In this document: positions 5,106 through 5,927 of the stretch, piece after piece
How positions within the stretch are numbered: the stretch's first letter is position 1
Layout: each line of letters opens with the position of its first letter
The notes under the pieces: generated by a model
What the model saw: the letters and a program-made list of their open reading frames with translations, nothing else
What the model was told of the DNA's origin: nothing
Database searches by the model: none
NCBI GenBank assembly: GCA_003219925.1
Contig: QHQU01000155.1
Span: forward strand, 1-5,927
From: Verrucomicrobiota bacterium
Lineage (GTDB): Bacteria; Verrucomicrobiota; Verrucomicrobiia; Chthoniobacterales; UBA10450
DNA: 5,927 nt
Direction: 5' to 3'
Translations under genes and position numbers: made by a program

Positions 5106-5927
5106 TTACCCAGCATCGAGCCTGGCCCGTCCATGCTCTCGAGTGAGATCAATGATGGGACCCATTGGAACAATGCGACTCGGATTAATCGTCCCATGTG
5201 TCATGTAGTAATGCCGCTTGATGTGATCGAAATTCACCGTCTCGGCAATGCCATCATGCTGGTATAAGTCGGTCAGATATCCCTGGAGGTTGTAATAATC
5301 GAGGATACGCCGCAGACTGCACTTGAAATGGATGTAGTAAACGACGTCAAATCGAATGAGAGTGCAAAACAACCGCCAATCGGTCTCGACTATTCTCGTT
5401 CCAAATAAATAACGACTCCTAGCCAGCCGCCCTTCCAATTGATCAAGGGCATCGAATAGTTGTTGGCAAGCCCGTTCGTAAACATGTTGCCTGGTGGTAA
5501 AGCCAGCCTTGTAAACGCCGTTGTTGATCTTGTCGTAAATAAAGCCGCTTAGCTTCTCCTGTTCCGCGGCAATGTCCCGTGGAAAAAGATCGATCTCCTT
5601 ATTCTGCGCGAGGCCGCGAAAGGCATCGTTGAACATGCGGCAAATATCGTCTTCGCAATTATTGACGATCTTTTTCGTTACCTCATCCCAGAGCGCCGGG
5701 ACGGTGACGCGGCCATCAAAGTTCGGATCGGTTAGCCGGTAAGCTTCGGCGAGAAAGTGAAACCCGTTAATTGGGTCGGTTGAGGCAAAGGGCTCCTGGG
5801 AACTCGCCCTTCCGGTAGAATCGGAATTGGGATCGCGAAAAGCCCATCCACGTTCATCTCGCACCGGGTCGACCACTGTCAGGCCAATGACCTTTTGCAG
5901 CCCGAGCAGTTTACGAGCAATTAACGT
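5106..5927 (-). CDS. yqjG: Glutathionyl-hydroquinone reductase (Xi-class glutathione transferase, YqjG/ECM4 family), N-terminus cut off by window edge
   Basis: The family reduces glutathionyl-hydroquinones to hydroquinones in the cytoplasm, using glutathione and a catalytic cysteine. The frame stays open to the right edge, and the 17 residues before the GTG at 5876 (TLIARKLLGLQKVIGLT) fit the family, so that GTG is internal. Family members carry CPWAHRTL here, so the catalytic Cys should lie about 18 nt outside the window. In order the visible 273 residues show VVDPVRDERGWAF, the thioredoxin-fold GRVTVPALWDE with the conserved cis-Pro region, then the all-helical domain. That domain has INNGVYKAGF, ETDWRLFCTLIRFDVVY, HFKCS, DLYQHDGIAETVN, HIKRHYY and the ending NPSRIVPMGP. 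E. coli YqjG has 328 residues, so about 50 are missing. The usual NNES of the glutathione site reads NNCE here. The gene converges on marR with a 26-nt gap. Confidence 0.93.
   Translation of the reverse strand, partial: TLIARKLLGLQKVIGLTVVDPVRDERGWAFRDPNSDSTGRASSQEPFASTDPINGFHFLAEAYRLTDPNFDGRVTVPALWDEVTKKIVNNCEDDICRMFNDAFRGLAQNKEIDLFPRDIAAEQEKLSGFIYDKINNGVYKAGFTTRQHVYERACQQLFDALDQLEGRLARSRYLFGTRIVETDWRLFCTLIRFDVVYYIHFKCSLRRILDYYNLQGYLTDLYQHDGIAETVNFDHIKRHYYMTHGTINPSRIVPMGPIIDLTREHGRARLDAG

Noticed and set aside
5874..5876. GTG as the start codon of the hydroquinone reductase
   Set aside because: The frame remains open to the right edge with family-like sequence, and starting here would remove the catalytic thioredoxin-fold segment.

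Overview
The window is ordinary chromosomal bacterial sequence carrying six protein-coding genes and no RNA gene, CRISPR array or transposase that I can support. The organism is most likely a soil-type Verrucomicrobiota or a relative. This is an inference from three things: a FTLVE-type pseudopilin of the style common in that phylum, a bifunctional Sat-CysC fusion, and an intergenic palindromic repeat of a kind I remember from such genomes. No marker gene is present to prove it.

Layout, left to right. Positions 1-1670 (+) hold the 3' part of a fused ATP sulfurylase/APS kinase gene, whose 5' end lies outside the window. Positions 1671-1917 are a gap between convergent genes, with a possible terminator hairpin and a 67-bp nested inverted repeat at 1775-1841. 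Positions 3943-1918 (-) are an hflK-hflC operon coding for two membrane-anchored SPFH-domain proteins. Positions 3944-4202 are a divergent intergenic region with a perfect TATAAT box embedded in an imperfect palindrome. Positions 4203-4601 (+) are a stand-alone prepilin-like gene, followed by a MarR-family regulator at 4666-5079 (+). Positions 5927-5106 (-) are a glutathionyl-hydroquinone reductase gene convergent with marR. Its N-terminus, including the expected catalytic cysteine, is cut off by the right edge.

The genes do not form one pathway. Sat-CysC activates sulfate to PAPS. HflK/HflC is a membrane quality-control scaffold normally tied to the FtsH protease. The pseudopilin belongs to a secretion or pilus-like apparatus encoded elsewhere. 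MarR and the hydroquinone reductase could be linked in a response to quinones or xenobiotics, but the convergent layout gives only weak support. I found no convincing novel multi-gene system. The items most worth checking are the nested intergenic repeat, the palindrome over the pseudopilin -10 box (which also bears on the start codon), and a changed glutathione-binding motif in the reductase.
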